From Euborellia annulipes (taxonomy: Eukaryota > Arthropoda > Insecta > Dermaptera > Anisolabididae), in contig JAKCPI010001998.1 of NCBI GenBank assembly GCA_023213315.1, positions 48,313 through 112,312 on the forward strand: a stretch of DNA of 64,000 nucleotides, read 5' to 3'. This document shows, piece by piece, positions 32,987 through 43,088 of this stretch; the first letter of the stretch is position 1; every line of letters starts with the position of its first letter. The notes under the pieces were generated by a model, which ran no database searches, was not told the DNA's origin, and saw nothing but the letters and a program-made list of their open reading frames with translations. The position numbers were made by a program, and so were the translations under genes.

Positions 32987-33983
32987 CGCGACATGGTCTG
33001 TCTGTCTGTCTGTCTGTCTGCCTGGGTTCAATTTAAAGCATGAAGAAATTGAACTATGAGGTTGAAATTTTATATTTAAGTAAAGTTGTGTGGAAAGGAG
33101 TCAGCCAAGGAAAATAAAAAATCAATTTATTCTGTCGACGTTTCGAGCGCCCGTCGCGCTCTTCCTCGGGACAGTATAAGTGTCAAATGTTATAGATGGT
33201 AATGACAAAATAGTCGGTTGACATTATTAGATAATCTCCTCAAACATTAATAATGTATCTGTTGAAAGATTTAACAATAATTTTAATATCATATAACGGC
33301 ATGTGTTTAGTTAAAAGGTTACTAGTACCATTGTACTAGTACATTATTAATGTTTGTTGAGATTATCTAATAATGTCAACCGACTATTTTGTCATTACTA
33401 ACTATAACATTTGACACTTATACTGTCCCGAGGAAGAGCGCGACGGGCGCTCGAAACGTCGACAGAATAAATTGATATTTTATTTTCCTTGGCTGACTCC
33501 TTTCCACACAACTTTAGTTAATACTCACTCACAGCCAGTATAATAATTATTTATATTTAAGTTAGACTCTCACATCAGGCGTGAAAATGAGCTTTTAATC
33601 AAAATCGGCTAAAGAGTACTAGTACTTTACTGATGCACTTTTTCAGTTTTTTTGATTTTCTCAAAATTGGCTCCAACGATTTTGATTAAAATTCAAAAAT
33701 CAATTATTTTTTAGATGCTCTTTCAAATGTATATTCTCATTTTGCCATTGAAATCTTCTGAAGCAGACTTTACTCTTGTACTGCATAGAAAAGATAGGAG
33801 AAATGGTAACAAAATATAAATATTTTCCCATACTAATAAATTTTACATTTTGAATTCTAATATATCGTCGGAAACTAAATATAAGTCGACACGGAAAATC
33901 TGGTGTGTCAAGCACAGAACACAACTTTCGATTACCGAAGGTAAGAGAATGTTCTGTGCTGTGCGACAGTCACACCAGATTTT
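32987..33983 (+). mobile_element. HINE with (GTCT)n, interrupted by a foldback element
   Basis: Begins at AGTGGTTTGCGCGACATGG, then five GTCT units, and resumes after the 33082-33549 insert to the full 3' hairpin ending CACACCAGATTTTT. The 5' hairpin is missing. Confidence 0.85.
33082..33549. mobile_element. Penelope-like foldback insertion with 13-bp duplication
   Basis: TTTATATTTAAGT occurs at 33069-33081 and 33550-33562. The arms (33084-33255 and about 33345-33525) are inverted and contain GAGGAAGAGCGCG...GGCGCTCGAAACGTC on the sense strand of each. Other HINEs lack the insert. A longish duplication plus an inverted-dimer structure fits Penelope-like elements. Confidence 0.7.
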
Positions 33984-33984
33984 T

Positions 33985-34475
33985 GAATTTTAATCAAAAT
34001 CGTTGGAGCAAATTTTGAGAAAATCGAAGAAAAAAAAAAAAAAAAAAAACTGAAAAAATAATTGTTTCTTCTAGGCGTGTGAGATAATAAATAAATTCAT
34101 CGGTATACATGTATTTAGTAAATAAAGAATAGAGAGATTTGCATTTGAACTTTTCCTCTCTTTTATAATGCCATCTCTATACGTCTCAGAGTTTATTCTA
34201 CGCCATTAAATCCGAGGACGATTTCCTTTTGGTCTTCTGTAAATTCTCAAAGGCTAAAAAAACAACTCGCAGGGTTAATTGATGGAGGCGATGAATATTC
34301 AAGCTGATAGCGTGTTAAGAATCCAACAAACAGAGAGAGAAAAGCTCGCTGATATTTTAATCAAACAAATAATTAAATGATTCTGCTTTTGAGAGAATTA
34401 TTTTATATATTTTGTAATGGGATTCACCACCGATGATGGGTGATCCAATAAATAAAATAACAATTTTTACTTTTT
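33985..34475. other. Partial HINE repeat, then unassigned DNA
   Basis: 33985-34055 repeats HINE body words (GATTTTTGAATTTTAATCAA). 34056-34475 shows nothing recognised. Confidence 0.4.
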
Positions 34476-34545
34476 ACTTTCTCTTACCTCTATATATGTT
34501 AATAAATATAGAGAGAAAGTAAAGGATTCATTACACATATACATA
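34476..34545 (+). mobile_element. HINE 5' end only
   Basis: ACTTTCTCTTACCTCTATAT with the matching TATAGAGAGAAAGTAAAGGA. It stops after about 70 bp. Confidence 0.75.
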
Positions 34546-34585
34546 TAAGATTTAAACTTTCGACCGTTGGTTCTCGTTGAAACAT

Positions 34586-34830
34586 TTTGTAAATTAAAAT
34601 TAAATATACAAATTAAACACTAGGTTATTTGTTTCAAAGGTTTTATTAATTAAAAATTAACACTTAATACGTATTTCGACAATTCCTTGTCATCACCTTA
34701 CTTCTGATGATGACAAGGAATTGTCGAAATACGTATTAAGTGTTAATTTTTAATTAATAAAACCCTTGAAACAAATAACCTAGTGTTTAATTTGTATATT
34801 TAATTTTAATTAACATATACATATATTGGG
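34586..34830. repeat. Penelope-like inverted repeat
   Basis: Arms of about 105 bp (AAATTAAATATACAAATT ... mirrored to 34806 and beyond) around CATCACCTTACTTCTGATGA. The sense strand of each arm reads CTGATGATGACAAGG...TTGTCGAAATACG, in which GACAA pairs with TTGTC. Confidence 0.75.
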
Positions 34831-34949
34831 TTTCAAAAATACTTTTGTTAATTTTAAATAGATAATTTTTCACATGAGCTTCATTTTAAAGAAGACAGCA
34901 CTAGAATAATAGAGTCAAAATATACCCCTTTTTATCAAAATATAGATTA

Positions 34950-35336
34950 CTGCCAGGGGACTATCTTATCCGTATCCACTTCAATCCACAAAGCCAGAAT
35001 GGTCCATCAAGAACGCCTTGGTAATTTACTTCTATCATGATGGAAGCCCATATAGAATGAATCCCGGCGAGCCTTGCCCGGTCTGCAACATGAGACTAGA
35101 GGAAACTCTTAGGCATGTCATATGTGAGTGCCTCATATAAAAGGGATTACGCGAGCGATATTTACACGAAGTTCGAGCGAATTTGCTCGGGGAAGTATTG
35201 ACCCCCACCGATGCCATTGCTATTAATAGGCTTTTCTTTTATATGGCGTGAGTCCTGAAACTCAGGGCTTTCGCGTTAAACGATTAAATAAATCAACTCA
35301 TTATTGTAAATATTTTAAGTAAAAAAAAAAAAAAAA
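34950..35336 (+). pseudogene. LINE 3' end with zinc-knuckle-like motif and poly-A tail
   Basis: The frame contains GEPCPVCNMRLEETLRHVIC followed by EC, a C-x2-C...H-x4-C pattern like the C-terminal motif of Jockey/R1-type LINE proteins. It continues after a stop with GLRERYLHEVRANLLGEVLT and DAIAINRLFFYMA. Stops at 35138 and 35249 show decay. An A15-type tail at 35322-35336 marks the retroposed 3' end. Upstream RT sequence is absent. Confidence 0.75.
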
Positions 35337-35400
35337 TGTAACAAATGTAACTCGGAACTACTGTAATGAGCAAAAGCTTCCAAACAGTAAATAAATAAAA

Positions 35401-36247
35401 TAAGTAAAGGATTCATTTCAAAAATTCGATGTCGAGATTTTGATGGATATACACGTTTTGAGGTCTCCTGAGTCCAAAAAAGTGGTTTTCGCCACATGAT
35501 ATATCTGTGTGTGTTGAATTTAAAGCATGAAGGAATTAAGCTAGGAGGTTGAAATTTTATATTTAAGTTTTGTACCCCTCTGGCACGTGACACGAAGCTT
35601 TTAAAAGAAATCGGTCAAAGAGTACTAATACTTTACTGTCGAATTTTTTCAGTCTTTTCGATTTTTTCAAAATTCGCTCTAACGATTTTTGATTAAAAAT
35701 AAAAAATCTGCTCTTGAAAACGTATTCTCATTTTGCTTTAAAAATTATTTGAATCACACTTTACTCTTGTACTTCACACTTTTTTTCTCATTCACACTCA
35801 CACTCACACACACATTCACACAGTCTTTTCGGCAACTCAGGCCATTTAAGACTTTAGACGATAACCGTTGTAATATATATTATCTATTGTGGGTTCAGGC
35901 ATTTCTATTTAAGCCATCTGGTATCCAAATGACTTAAATAAAATCATCGGACTGCCTGGGTCCGAACCCGCGACGTTTGGTATAGGAGGTAGGCACGCTA
36001 CCTACTACGCCACACCCGGGGGCCTCTTGTACTTCATAGAGGAGATAGGAGAAATTGTTGCCATGGTAACAAAATATAAATATTTTCACATCTTTATAAA
36101 TTTGACATCTTAAATTCTAATATATATGAGGAAACTAAAATATATGTCGAAACGAAAAATCTGGTGTGACAAGCACAGAACGCAACTTTTGATTACCGAA
36201 GGTAAGAGAAAGTTGTGTGCTGTGCGACAGTCACACCAGATTTTTTT
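35401..36247 (+). mobile_element. HINE interrupted by a SINE1
   Basis: Starts at AAAGGATTCATTTCAAAAAT inside the 5' end and finishes with the 3' hairpin near 36247. A SINE1 at 35777-36023 splits it, flanked by a duplication of HINE sequence. Confidence 0.85.
35777..36023 (-). repeat. SINE1, complete, with 13-bp target duplication
   Basis: CTCTTGTACTTCA is present at 35764-35776 and 36024-36036 and occurs once in other HINEs. On the minus strand the head has a B-box-like GGGTTCGGACCC and the tail ends in CACAC/GTGTG-rich sequence. The clean duplication shows LINE-type retroposition into a pre-existing HINE. Confidence 0.9.
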
Positions 36248-36249
36248 TA

Positions 36250-36650
36250 TTAGATACTCAACTCGTGGCTGTATCTTCCTTTCATCAACTCTCAGTGGTA
36301 GGAGAAAGTAAAAAGACCATTGAAATCAAATGCAACAAATTATAATATTTTTTTATTGCATTTCCTCTATCTAAATAAATAGAAGAAAGTGAAACAGATA
36401 CAGAGAGGTAAATCAATTTTAATAATTCATTTCAAAGTTAAATTGGTGTATTCAAATTATCTTTGTAATACGTATCTGAATATGCGAGAGAGAGAGAGAG
36501 AGAGGGAGAGCTCTAAATGATAGAGATATTGTCTCTGTGGTTGCTTCTATTACTAAATTTAACTCTCGATTTGAAACTCTGATTGTTAAGTTTCGAATTA
36601 GAGTTTAATTTAATAATTTTCTAGTGTATAAAACACTATTTAATTATAGA
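36250..36650. other. Unassigned DNA with an (AG)n run
   Basis: (GA)n at about 36486-36506; otherwise AT-rich without recognisable features. Confidence 0.4.
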
Positions 36651-36651
36651 A

Positions 36652-36968
36652 TAAAATAGGCATCCGATATCTAGATTTTGATGGATATACACGTTTTGAG
36701 GCCCCCTGATTCAAAAAAGTGGTTTTTGCAACATGCTCTATGTGTGTGTCCCTGAACAAAATATGCCAAGAATGAAAAGCGCTAGAAGGTTGAAATTTTA
36801 TATTTAAGTTCGCTCTGGGGAGTAACAAGAAGCTTTCGAACAAAATCGGCCAAAGAGTACTAGTACTAGTAGTTTTTATTCGATTTTCTCAAAATTCGCT
36901 CCAACAATTTTCTGATTAAAATTCATAAATCAATTATTTTTTAGATTCTCTTTAAAATGTATTCTCAG
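36652..36968 (+). mobile_element. HINE, middle part only
   Basis: From ATATCTAGATTTTGATGGAT through AAGAGTACTAGTACTAG to TTTAAAATGTATTCTCA; both hairpins are missing. Confidence 0.8.
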
Positions 36969-36969
36969 C

Positions 36970-37275
36970 TACACATAATAAGTGCAAGTTCTCTACTTGG
37001 CCAGCTAGCAAAGATTTGAGAAGTAAAGATAGTCATGATTAGAGACCGAATTTTAAGCAAAATGCTTATTGCTCAATCTTATAAGCAACCATTAGATATT
37101 TAATTTCTATACGAATTAGGAAAAACTAAGTGCATTGAGATTGCATTTTTTATGCTTTTTTTGAGTTTTCATGCTTTTTTCCCCTTTCGTGTTTATTTGA
37201 ACTTATTTTACGAATATTTATAATTTTTTTTTTTTTTTTTTATTAAAAAACACTTTTTTCCCATTCCCACACGCA
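36970..37275. other. Unassigned DNA with TGCTTTTTT-type runs
   Basis: The words ATGCTTTTTT and TTATGCTT continue on the far side of the hAT MITE (37500-37610), so this is one AT-rich unit split by that MITE. Confidence 0.4.
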
Positions 37276-37279
37276 TTCA

Positions 37280-37483
37280 CCAGGGACGTATATAAGGGGG
37301 GGAGAGGGGGCCCGCCCCCCCAAAAAAAAAAATTTCCAAAAACCCCGCAGTGCGAAAAAAATATAGCCCTGTAAAAAAAATTTTTCCGCAGGGTGAAAAA
37401 TTTGGTTCCACAAAAACAAAATTTTTCGCAGGGCGGGGCGGAATAAATTTAGTTTCTTTAAAAAAAAATTTGTATACGCCATT
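37280..37483. mobile_element. hAT MITE, diverged
   Basis: Ends CAGGGACGTATATAAGGGG and TTGTATACGCCATTGG are diverged versions of the CAGGGGCGTATATA TIR. The interior has the GGCGGAATAAATTTAGT words. Confidence 0.6.
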
Positions 37484-37484
37484 G

Positions 37485-37873
37485 GTATGAGTAAAAATTG
37501 CTTATGAGATGCTTTTTTTCAACTTTTATGCTTATTTAACAACTTTCTATTCAAGTTTTTAATGCTTTTTTAAGCACTTTTTTTTCCATTTTTTTATGCT
37601 TTTTTGTCCGGTCTCTAGTCATAAGCCACAACAAAATGGCGTCAAAATTTAGAGAGAACGAAAAATTCCCTCGTGTCAAAGGATTTCTATGAATAAGGGA
37701 GCTGAAAATGAAGAGTCTGATTCTTTTTATGATTCTTAGCACCCAACATAAAAAAAACAAACTATTTTTTAGATAGGCCTACACTTTAAAATGTATATCA
37801 GTAAAATTTTTGGTGAAAATTGTTTGAAGTACACTTTACTGGTGTATTTTAGATTTGTCAAATTCATTTTCCG
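37485..37873. other. Unassigned AT-rich DNA
   Basis: Continuation of the TGCTTTTTT-rich unit, then HINE-like words (AAATGTATATCA, AAGTACACTTTACTGG) near 37780-37845 too diverged to delimit. Confidence 0.35.
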
Positions 37874-38236
37874 CCTCTTTCTTCCATAGGGCCAATGTTA
37901 ATTTCCTATAGGGATTTGTATGTTAATTTCGATTCAAAAGGGGGTTGGTTTCCCTTTGGAACTTTTTACACATTAAAAAAAAAAATTTCCAATTCTTATG
38001 AAATTTTGTATTTATTTACGATTCTATATTGTGTATAAAATGTCCAAATATGAGATTAAAATTTTGAAAAATAACCATAGTTTATTTGAAGCAGTCAACA
38101 TTTAAAATGCAAGTTTGAAACTAAGGTGCTATCGGAAACTAAATATATCTCGACACAAAAAATCTGGTGTGACCAGCACGGTGCACAACTTTCTCTTACC
38201 GAAGAGTAAGTGCTGTGCGACCAGTCACACCAGATG
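37874..38236 (+). mobile_element. HINE, long subfamily, 3' half
   Basis: Has the long-subfamily words CCAATGTTAATTTCCTATAG, TATTGTGTATAAAATGTCC and AACTAAGGTGCTATCGG, and ends in the 3' hairpin CACACCAGAT. It faces the copy at 38638-39503 tail-to-tail across a 400-bp spacer with no recognised feature. Confidence 0.85.
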
Positions 38237-38637
38237 TTTTTTTTGATATCCGTATCAATTGTTTTTCCTAAACTATTAACTGAATATTAATTATTGGTTA
38301 AACGTCAACAATTTTGTTATTCTCTTGATATACTTATTCTAATGGTTAGCTTTAACTCTCTATCTACTTGAATAGGTAAGAGTGGGGGGCAATGTTAGCT
38401 TTTAAAGGCCTTTATGTTGGTATTAGACTACAAGAATAGAACATGACATGAAAATTTGTTAGGCTTTTCTTCTAAGCTCACTTTGAATGACTCTCTTAGT
38501 AGAATTAAGCAATACAAATTGACAAGAAAATCCTTTCTTAAACTAATTTATATTTAGTGACGTTGTTCACTCACTATACGTCTTAATATACGTAAGTATT
38601 AAGAAACTTTTTTTTTTTCTATTTCTATTATATCAAA

Positions 38638-39503
38638 AAAAAATCTGGTGTGACTGGCGCACACCACACAACATTCGCTTACCCTTCGGTAAGAGAAAGT
38701 TGTGCACCGTGCTGGTCACACCAGATTTTTTGTGTCGAGATATATTTAGTTTCCGATAGCACCTTAGTTTCAAACTTGCATTTTAAATGTTGACTGCTTG
38801 AAATAAACTATGGTTATTTTTCAAAATTTTAATCTCATATTTGGACATTTTATACACAATATAGAATCGTAAATAAATACAAAATTTCATAAGAATTGGA
38901 AAAAAAAAATTTTTAAATGCCTAAAAAGTTCCAAAGGGGACCCCCTTTTGAATCGAAATTAACATACAAATCCCTATACGAAATTAACATTGGCTCTATG
39001 GAAGGACGAGTCGGAAAATGAATTTAAAACGAGTAGAAAGAGAGAGAGAGATATGTTTGCTATGAAACAATTAAAGACAGAAATAAAATAAAAATAAAAG
39101 GGCATCTGAATAATAATTGATTTTTAATCTATTAAAAAGAAAAAGATTTAAATTCTATTACCATGGCAACCATTTCTCCTATCTTTCCTATGGAGAACAA
39201 GAGTAAAGTGGTCTTCAGAAAATTTCAACGGCAAAATGAGAATATACAATTTAAAGAGCATCTAAAAAATAGTTGATTTACGAATTTAAAAAAAAATCCT
39301 TCGAGGGAATTTTGAGAAAATCGAAAAAAACTGAAAAAGTACATCAGTAAAGTACTAGTACTTTTTGGCCGATTTTGTTCAAAAGCTTATTTTGAGCGTG
39401 TGGGAAGGTACCTAAGTTAAATATAAAATTTCAACCTCCTAACTCTTTTCGTTCTTGAGATATTTTGTTTACAGGCACACAGACAGACCATTTTGTGGGA
39501 CCC
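38638..39503 (-). mobile_element. HINE, long subfamily, 5' truncated
   Basis: The 3' hairpin starts AAATCTGGTGTGACTGGC; the body follows to ATATTTTGTTTACAGGCAC and GGGACCCACTT, then it breaks off before the 5' hairpin. Confidence 0.85.
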
Positions 39504-39504
39504 A

Positions 39505-39830
39505 CTTCAGAGGATACATGATTTATCCCCCCACCTTCCCCCTTTATCCATGACACATGATAAATTGTATAGTTTGAAAAGAAATAAATGGTTTATTCTC
39601 TACATTAAAAGAATAACGCCTGGACGATAGGCCTAAAGAGAACGACAAGTTAATTGACAAATTCGCCACGAGAGGCGCTACTCTTCAGGAGCGCCTTAAA
39701 GTTATGCATCATACATTCCATATAAGAATCAATTGATGCCTATTCAATAGGAATTCAGTATTGGGAAAAATTGAATTAATCTAATCGAATATATCAGAGG
39801 TGGCCAACCCAAATCATCTTACGGGGATTA
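39505..39830. other. Unassigned DNA
   Basis: No repeat or coding signal recognised. Confidence 0.35.
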
Positions 39831-39831
39831 A

Positions 39832-40625
39832 ATAAATAAATAAATAAATAAATAAATTTATTACGACCCGCTTACAGGCACCAGTCCTCGGTGGCTAGGT
39901 CCAACAAACACAAATACAAATTTAAATACAATAACAAATACAACAAAACAAAACAAAAGGAAAAAATAAAATAAAATAAAATAAATAAATAAATAGAAAT
40001 GCATTCCTATTAACAATCAACATGTTCATGCATTTCCATCGAAAGAAAAAAAAAAAAAAAAAATTATCAAAAAAATTCACGCAAGCCACGAGACCAGGAG
40101 TAAACGTCGCATTAGCCATCCCGACATTCGCCTTAAGCTGTTAAGGAAAACCTGGCCAAAACCTTAACAAGGATGGTATGACCTCTCTACCTCAACTATT
40201 CTCTGCGATCAAGAACTAAATAAAAATTTCACACAACTAGCACATTAGGACTTGACAAAATTTATTATAGATTTAATCATAGGGGGCAGAGGACTATAAT
40301 CCCAAGTAGTGACAGACAAACCGTTCCACAAATCAATTCCAGATCCTACCAACGAATGCAATCCTACATTCTTCAAGAATCTTGGCTTCTGAATTTTCCT
40401 CCTATGATCAACCCTACTATAATAATTTGGTTCGCGAAATCTACTTGTTATCTCCTCCCAACTCCTAATACCTTGATACGCCTTAAACATTACCCTCAAT
40501 TTTGCCCACTCCCTCCTTTCTAATAGACTAGCCCACCCTAACTCTCTAATCATCAAAGAAGGACTACTAAATCTATCAAATTTTCCAAAAACAAATCTAG
40601 CATTCAACATAACTCCGAAGGCAAA
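39832..40625 (-). pseudogene. LINE 3' end: RT C-terminus, 3' UTR and (ATTT)n tail
   Basis: The minus frame at 40245-40610 carries LMIRELGWASLLERREWAKL, the 'lgW.sLeeRR...Rl..lYk' segment near the C-terminus of CR1/Jockey/L2-type LINEs. Later come FLKNVGLHSLVGSGIDLWNG, matching the '..tr...wN.LP' end. The C-terminus (INFVKS, stop near 40243) is followed by about 400 bp of 3' UTR and an (ATTT)n-type repeat at 39832-39858. Such simple-repeat tails are typical of some LINE clades. RT core and 5' end are missing. Confidence 0.8.
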
Positions 40626-40703
40626 TGTCGAGGTTTCTGCCGATTCTTTCGACTTTCATCAGACATCTAAGCTAGAGGCAAACATAGCACATATCCTAAT
40701 GTC

Positions 40704-41349
40704 CAAAAATCTGGTGTGACTTCAGTAAAGTATTAGTAGTCTTTGGCCAATTTTTTTCAAAAGATTCGTGTCACATGCCAAAGGGGTGCCTAACTTATAT
40801 ATAAAATTTCAATCTCCTAGCTCTTTTCGTTCATTGAGATATTTTCAGGGGCGTATATAAGGGGGAGGGGGGCCTCCGAAATTTTCCAAAAGCATATACA
40901 CATATAGGGATATAGAGGTCTCGCCCCCCCCCACCCCCCGAAATGTTTGCTCGGCCCCGCAGCACGAAAATTTAAATTTTGGTTTGGCAAAAATTTTGAG
41001 TCTCTAAAAAAAAGGGTAAAATATTTTTACGGACGGGAAAAAAATTTTTGGTTCCTCGAAATAAAAATTTTTCGCAGAGCGTAAAACTTTGGTTCAGTGA
41101 AAAATGATATTTTTAGCAAAAAAAGTTTTTGGAGATCAGGCCCCCCCTCCCCGAAAAAAAATTTCTATATACGCCCCTGGCAATTTTGTTCACAGACACA
41201 CACACACACAGAGAGACATACAGACAGATAGACCATGTCACTGAAACCACTTTTTTGGATTCAGGCGACTCAAAACGTGTATATCCGTCAAAATCTCTTA
41301 CTTTCGATATGAATCGAATACTTTCCTTTTCTATATAAAAACATATTTA
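40704..41349 (-). mobile_element. HINE with internal deletion, interrupted by a hAT MITE
   Basis: The hairpin tip AAAATCTGGTGTGACTTC is joined directly to CAGTAAAGTATTAGTAG, so most of the 3' hairpin and body is deleted. It continues, across the MITE at 40856-41179, to CAAAATCTCTTAC and a degenerate 5' end near 41349. Confidence 0.75.
40856..41179. mobile_element. 324-bp hAT MITE
   Basis: TIR CAGGGGCGTATATAAG / CTATATACGCCCCTG. The flanking octamers GATATTTT and GCAATTTT are 6/8 identical, an eroded 8-bp duplication. The host HINE is continuous when it is removed. Confidence 0.85.
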
Positions 41350-41351
41350 GA

Positions 41352-41562
41352 GGGCCTCGGGGCTTGTTGTAGGGGTTAGCGTGCTAACCTCCTATACCAA
41401 ACGTCGCGGGTTCGGACTCCAGGCAGTCCGATAATTTTATTTAAGGTATTTGGATACCAAATGGCTTAAATAGAAATGCCTGGACCCCCAAGAGATATTA
41501 TAAATAATAACGGTTATCGTTTAAAGTCTTAAATGGCCTAAGTTGCCGAAAAGACTGACAAG
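41352..41562 (+). repeat. SINE1, nearly complete
   Basis: GGCCTCGGGGCTTGTTGTAG, A-box-like TTGTAGGGGTTAGCG and B-box-like GGGTTCGGACTCC are followed by GATACCAAATGGCTTAAATA and CTAAGTTGCCGAAAAGACTG. It lacks an A-tail because it is joined to the next unit. Confidence 0.8.
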
Positions 41563-41564
41563 GA

Positions 41565-41835
41565 GAGTACACGGTTGACTCGTCACCGATTTTGATCTCC
41601 TTTTATTTGGTGAATCTATACTGAAAAATATTTGTATTCTGATCGAACTTTTCGTCCAATGCGCCCTGTAACAATTTTTTTTCTCATCTGAAATTTTAAA
41701 ATCTGAAAAGGATTGTTATAAGGCTCAAAGAAAAGCATATAAACAACAACAACTGATAGCGTGACGGGTAGAGGAGAGGATTAGTAATCCAGGGATCCCA
41801 AGTTCAAAACCTGGGTTGTCATTTTTTTTTTTTTG
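41565..41835 (+). repeat. Unit X with tRNA-like 3' part (uninterrupted copy)
   Basis: Begins GACAAGGAGAGTACACGG and ends with a tRNA-like stretch at 41754-41821. This has an A-box-like TAGCGTGACGGG and a T-arm-like CCAAGTTCAAAACCTGG, then a T-run. The same unit is present inverted at 46993-47175 plus 44130-44213, split by Helitron-like copy B. The acceptor ends do not pair, so it is a SINE or tRNA relic rather than a working tRNA. Confidence 0.65.
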
Positions 41836-41861
41836 TTTTTGTATTATTACTTTCTCTTACC

Positions 41862-42522
41862 TATGTATATATGTAATATATATATAGAGAGAAAGTATTG
41901 GATTCATGTCAAAAATTCGATGTCGAGATTTTGATAGATCTTCACGTTTTGAGGTCCTCTGAATCCAAAAAAGTGGTTTTCGCGACATGGTCTGTCTGTC
42001 TGTGTGTCTGTCTGTGTGTGTGTGTGTCTGTGAACAAAATATCTCAAGAAGGGAAAGAGCTAGGAGGTTGAAATTTTATATTTAAGTTAGGCACCACCAT
42101 GGGACGTGACACGAAGCTTTTGAACAAAATCGACCAAAGAGTACTAGTACTTTACAGATGCACTTTTTCAGTTTTTTTCGATTTTCTCTAAATTTGCTCC
42201 AACGATTTTTTTTAAAATTCATATATCAACTATTTTTTAGTTGCTCTTTAAAATGTATATTCTCATTTTGTGATTGAAATCTTCTGAAGACCACTTTACT
42301 CTTGTACTCCATAGAAAAGATAGGAGAAATGGTTGCCATGGTAACAAAATATAAATATTTTGCCATACTTATAAATTTTACATCTTGAAAATCGAATGTA
42401 CCGTACTGTCGGAAACTAAATACATGTCGACACAAAAAATCTGGTGTGACAAGCACAGAACACAACTTTCGATTACCGAAGGTAAGAGAAAGTTGTGTGC
42501 TGTGCGCCAGTCACACCAGATT
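41862..42522 (+). mobile_element. HINE, short subfamily, complete
   Basis: Starts ACTTTCTCTTACCTATG in a T-rich site and has the 5' hairpin to TATAGAGAGAAAGTATTGG. A GTCTGTCTGTGTGTCTG block and the full body follow. The 3' hairpin runs CTGGTGTGACAAGC...GTCACACCAGA before a T-run. A good reference copy. Confidence 0.95.
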
Positions 42523-42524
42523 TT

Positions 42525-43085
42525 TTATTATATAAAAAATAAATATTATATTATATTATAAAAATATTTTATTTATATTTGCGACATATTTATTACATAT
42601 TTATACAGAAAACAATGAATAATAAGTCAATTAGATATATAAATGAATAATTCAGGGGCGTATATAAGGGGGAAGTCGAGGGGCCGAGGGCATATACCGT
42701 ACATATATAGGAATATAGAGCCAATAATGGGTCTCGCCCCCCCCCCCCCGAAATGTTTGCGCACCCCATAGCGCGAAAATGTTGGCTCTACAAAAGAGGA
42801 AATGTTCCGCGAACGGCACATGAAGATGGGGTTGCGCTAACATTTCGGGGGGGGGGGCGAGACCCATTATTGGCTCTATATTCCTATATATGTACGGTAT
42901 ATGCCCTCGGCCCCTCGACTTCCCCCTTATATACGCCCCCTGAATTATTCATTTATATATCTAATTGACTTATTATTCATTGTTTTCTGTATAAATATGT
43001 AATAAATATGTCGCAAATATAAATAAAATATTTTTATAATATAATATAATATTTATTTTTTATATAATAAATAATACAAAAGAAA
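42525..43085. repeat. Palindrome containing a mirrored hAT MITE
   Basis: Arms (about 42530-42745 and 42848-43075) match from TATTATATAAAAAATAAAT outward. Each arm contains a CAGGGGCGTATATAAGGG end facing inward, with GGCCGAGGGCATATACCGTA. The centre (about 42750-42845) is unpaired. It separates two HINEs that face each other tail-to-tail. Confidence 0.8.
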
Positions 43086-43088
43086 AAA

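Noticed and set aside
34682..34725. Definite hammerhead ribozyme
   Set aside because: Core-like boxes and helix II are present, but an extra base precedes helix II and I could not establish helices I and III, so it is offered only as a hypothesis.
41754..41825. Functional tRNA gene
   Set aside because: The T-arm and A-box-like parts are good, but the acceptor ends do not pair and the anticodon stem is poor.
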